A stretch of 25,691 bases of DNA from JAMOBE01 sp039908285. Its GTDB lineage: Bacteria > Pseudomonadota > Alphaproteobacteria > Rhodospirillales > Rhodospirillaceae. A program made the position numbers and the translations under genes. The notes below the pieces were generated by a model, which worked only from the letters and a program-made list of their open reading frames with translations, did no database searches and was not told the origin of the DNA. Within the stretch, counting starts at the first letter, position 1. Every line of letters begins with the position of its first letter. The stretch spans positions 1-25,691 of the forward strand of contig JAMOBE010000052.1 in assembly GCA_039908285.1 (NCBI GenBank). Reading direction: 5' to 3'. Positions 14,351 to 25,691 of the stretch are shown here, piece after piece.

Positions 14351-14430
14351 AAGTTTGCTGGAAACATGCGTGCATACGGTAGCCCATCGAGGGGGAGGGC
14401 TTAAGTTTGCTGGAAATTTGCGTGCATACG
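14331..14430 (+). repeat. 48-bp direct repeat, two copies 52 bp apart
   Basis: Copies at 14331-14378 and 14383-14430 begin CCCATCGAGGGGGAGGGC and end GCGTGCATACG. They differ at two positions (CAT against TTT near the end), so the duplication is recent. The repeat unit starts with the right arm of the REP-like palindrome. Two copies only, so not a CRISPR array. Confidence 0.85.
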
Positions 14431-14619
14431 ATATCCCTCAAGGGGGGCTCCCGGGTGGTTACCTTTAAGCGTGGAACCGGCATTATTTCAGTATATTACA
14501 TATTTTTCATGGTCGCACAGCCTAACGCGTGCAGCGATAAAGATGCATTGCGCGGATTGCATCTCATATGCGGAATGGATTAAGTTGAATGTGCGCAGGC
14601 TTCATCCAGGAGTACCACC

Positions 14620-23900
<9,281 letters not shown>

Positions 23901-23901
<1 letters not shown>

Positions 23902-25589
23902 TGACGGAACGGGGGATTGGTGGAACACGCCCGAGCGGCGTGGCGTGGAGGTTGTTGTCGACAGTCTCGGTCGTGGCTTTGCTGTCGGCCTGCGCGGTGG
24001 TGCCGCAGCCGTTCACTCCCGAGCAGCTTGGCCAGCAGGCGAGCGCCGATCGGGGGGAGATGTTCCAGCGTGGCGAGCCGCTCACCGGCCCGCTCACCGT
24101 GTCCGAGGCCATCGCGCGGGCGTTGCGCCACAACCTCGACAAGCGCTCGAAGATGATGGACGAGGCCCTGGCGCTCGGCCAGACCCGTCTCGATCGCTTC
24201 GAGCTTTTGCCAAAGCTCACCGCCAACGCCGGCTATTCGGAGCGGACGGAGCACAGTGCGTCCAACTCCCGCGACCTGATCACCGACGCCGTCTCCACCT
24301 CGAACCCGACCTATTCGGCGGACCGGTTCGCGCGGACCGTCGATCTGACCATGTCGTGGAACCTCCTCGACTTCGGCGTCACCTACTACACCGCGCGCCA
24401 GAACGCCGACCGGGCGCTGATCGCCACCGAACGGCGGCGCAAGGCCGTCCACACCCTGGTGCAGGACGTGCGCTTCGCCTTCTGGCGGACCGCCGCCCAC
24501 CAGACGCTGCGGGCCGACGTGGACCGCGCCGTCGTCCAGGCGCGGGACGCCCTCGAACGGTCCCGGACCGTGGAGCGGGAGAACCTCAAGGCGCCGGTGG
24601 AGGCGCTTCGCTATCAGAAGTCGCTGATGGAGACCATGCGGCAGTTGCTGGCCATCCAGCAGGAACTGTCGGTCGCCCCCATCGAGCTGGCGGCGCTGAT
24701 CAACGTGCCGCCGGGGACCGTGCTGACGCTCGCGGTGCCGGACGAGATGACGGTGCCCGAGTGGACCATGCCGCTTGAGCGCATGGAGGACCTGGCCTTC
24801 ATCAACAATCCCGACCTGCATGAGCAGGGCTATCAGCGGCGGATCGCCGTGGACGACACCCGGAAAGCGCTCCTGAAACTCCTTCCGGGCATCACCTTCA
24901 CGGGCAGCCGGAACCACGACTACAACTCGTTCCTGGTGGACAACCACTGGGGCGAGGCCAGCGCCAAACTGTCGTGGAACCTGATGAACATCCTCTCCGG
25001 CCGCACGTCCATCGAACAGGCGGTGACCAGCGAGGAGGTGGGGGCGGCCAGGCGCCTTGCCCTGCGCATGGCGGTTCTGGCGCAGGTGCACGTGTCGGAG
25101 CGCCAGTTCCACAATGCCGTCAGCCAGTTCCGTCTCTCCGACGATCTCTGGCAGGTGGACCGGCGGCTCTTCGAGATTTCCGAAGCCAAGGCGGCCAACG
25201 ACGCCCAGGGCCAGCTTGAACGGGTGGCGGGCCACGCCTCGGCCATCGCCTCGCGCCTGCGTCGCTTCCAGACCTACGCCCAGGTGGAGCAGGCCCACGC
25301 CCGGATGCAGGCGACCCTCGGCCAGGACCTCATGCCGGAGCGCGAGGCGCCGCCCGATCTCGCCTCCCTGAGTTCCGTCATCTCCCAGCGCCTGGCCGCC
25401 TGGAACCGGGGCGAAGTCCCGGCCGAGAAGAAAAGCGTCCCCCCACCCCGGCCGGCGGACGAGGGGGCGTACCCCATCCCCGTGGTCGAGGAGGAACCGG
25501 ATGAGGACGGCGTCGTCGGCAGGCTGCTCGACCGGTTCAAGACCTTCATCCTCCAGGATCCGATCCCACAGCCGGAGCTTGGAGGCTGA
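23901..25589 (+). CDS. TolC-family outer-membrane lipoprotein
   Basis: The 562-residue product is an outer-membrane efflux/secretion channel subunit. The N-terminal signal has a hydrophobic stretch ending LLSAC, a lipobox with Cys as the lipid-bearing residue (about residue 32). Two TolC-type halves follow: SEAIARALRHNLDKRSKMMD and then LPKLTANAGYSERTE with MSWNLLDFGVTYYTARQNAD; and later LLKLLPGITFTGSRNHDYNS with LSWNLMNILSGRT. These are the paired LPxLxxxxxY and SWNLxDxG motifs of the family. The C-terminus is a Pro/Glu-rich tail of about 80 residues. The ATG at 23901 overlaps the stop of the giant gene (TGATG), with AGGGGAAA upstream; a GTG one codon earlier is possible. It probably exports the giant protein; inner-membrane ABC and adaptor genes would be expected downstream. 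Confidence 0.92.
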
Positions 25590-25630
25590 CGGTGAGACTG
25601 GACACGGAACTTGGCACTGGAGCCATCAAA

Positions 25631-25691
25631 AGCCCTCTCCCCCCCCTTCAGGGGGGAGAGGGTTGGGTGAGGGGGGTGCCGAAGCTCCCGA
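25631..25691. repeat. REP-like G/C-rich palindromic repeat, right edge copy
   Basis: CCCTCTCCCCCCCC, TTCA, GGGGGGAGAGGG and then TTGGGTGAGGGG and a tail with CGAAGCTCCC. It repeats the sequence at 1-51 almost exactly and is cut by the window end. It lies 41 nt after the tolC-family stop and may serve as a 3'-end hairpin. Confidence 0.75.

Larger units (their letters stand above)
14087..14619. other. 533-nt non-coding repeat-rich region and leader of the giant gene
   Basis: No convincing gene is present; the only longer open frames are made of repeat sequence. The left two-thirds carry three or four REP-like palindromes and a 48-bp direct repeat. The right third (14460-14600) is AT-rich, with TATATT at 14492-14497 and TATTTTT at 14501-14507 as possible -10 sequences, but no well-spaced -35 was found. 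This is where transcription of the giant protein gene must start, perhaps with an activator. AGGAG at 14608-14612 is the ribosome site. Confidence 0.6.

Noticed and set aside
14083..14352. Short open frame between the DUF6916 and giant genes
   Set aside because: It is translated entirely from the palindromic repeats (Ser/Pro-rich), overlaps the DUF6916 stop region and has no ribosome site.
14331..14430. Possible minimal CRISPR
   Set aside because: Only two copies, 4 bp between them, and no cas genes; the unit contains an arm of the dispersed palindrome.
25592..25691. GTG-initiated open frame running off the right edge
   Set aside because: It reads straight through the dispersed repeat, and the ribosome site is unconvincing; too short to support.

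Overview
The window is high-GC DNA from an alphaproteobacterium, most likely a member of the Rhodospirillales. Two things suggest this: a three-subunit proton-translocating transhydrogenase (pntAA-pntAB-pntB, the arrangement known from Rhodospirillum rubrum), and a SUF-type iron-sulfur operon beside giant LEPR/DUF4347 surface-protein genes. No rRNA, tRNA or CRISPR array was seen. All convincing genes lie on the plus strand.

Layout. (1) 135-4766: the distal part of a suf operon, sufC-sufD-sufS-sufU-like-sufT-sufA, with tight spacing or overlapping start/stop codons. sufB, if present, lies upstream of the window. (2) 4812-8040: three genes with overlapping start/stop codons encode a small HEPN-like protein, a ParA/MinD-like ATPase whose P-loop reads KGGVGR instead of KGGVGK, and a larger P-loop ATPase. 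Their base composition is less GC-rich than the flanks. They look like an inserted accessory cassette, and a defence or conflict system is the best guess. (3) 8062-12165: a small two-helix membrane protein, a DUF4337 membrane protein, then the pnt operon. (4) 12359-14086: a GNAT acetyltransferase, a phage tail-collar (MdpB-like) protein and a DUF6916 protein. (5) 14087-14619: a non-coding region full of REP/BIME-like C/G-rich palindromes and a 48-bp direct repeat, followed by an AT-rich leader. (6) 14620-25589: a 3,093-residue secreted surface protein, with its stop codon overlapping the start of a TolC-family outer-membrane lipoprotein.

How the parts work together. The suf genes build and deliver Fe-S clusters: SufS and the SufU-like protein handle sulfur, SufC and SufD belong to the scaffold complex, and SufA and SufT carry or mature clusters. 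The pnt genes couple the proton-motive force to NADPH formation. The last block looks like a type I secretion substrate with its own outer-membrane channel. The giant protein carries an N-terminal LEPR motif, a DUF4347 domain with a His/Cys pair, a low-GC domain, six VCBS-like repeats arranged as two copies of a three-repeat unit, cadherin-like modules, four more repeats, 48 consecutive prolines and an Ig-like tail. The neighbouring tail-collar, DUF6916 and GNAT genes may belong to the same surface system.

The same G/C-rich palindromic element occurs at both ends of the window and several times inside it, always between genes. It is a dispersed genomic repeat family of this organism.
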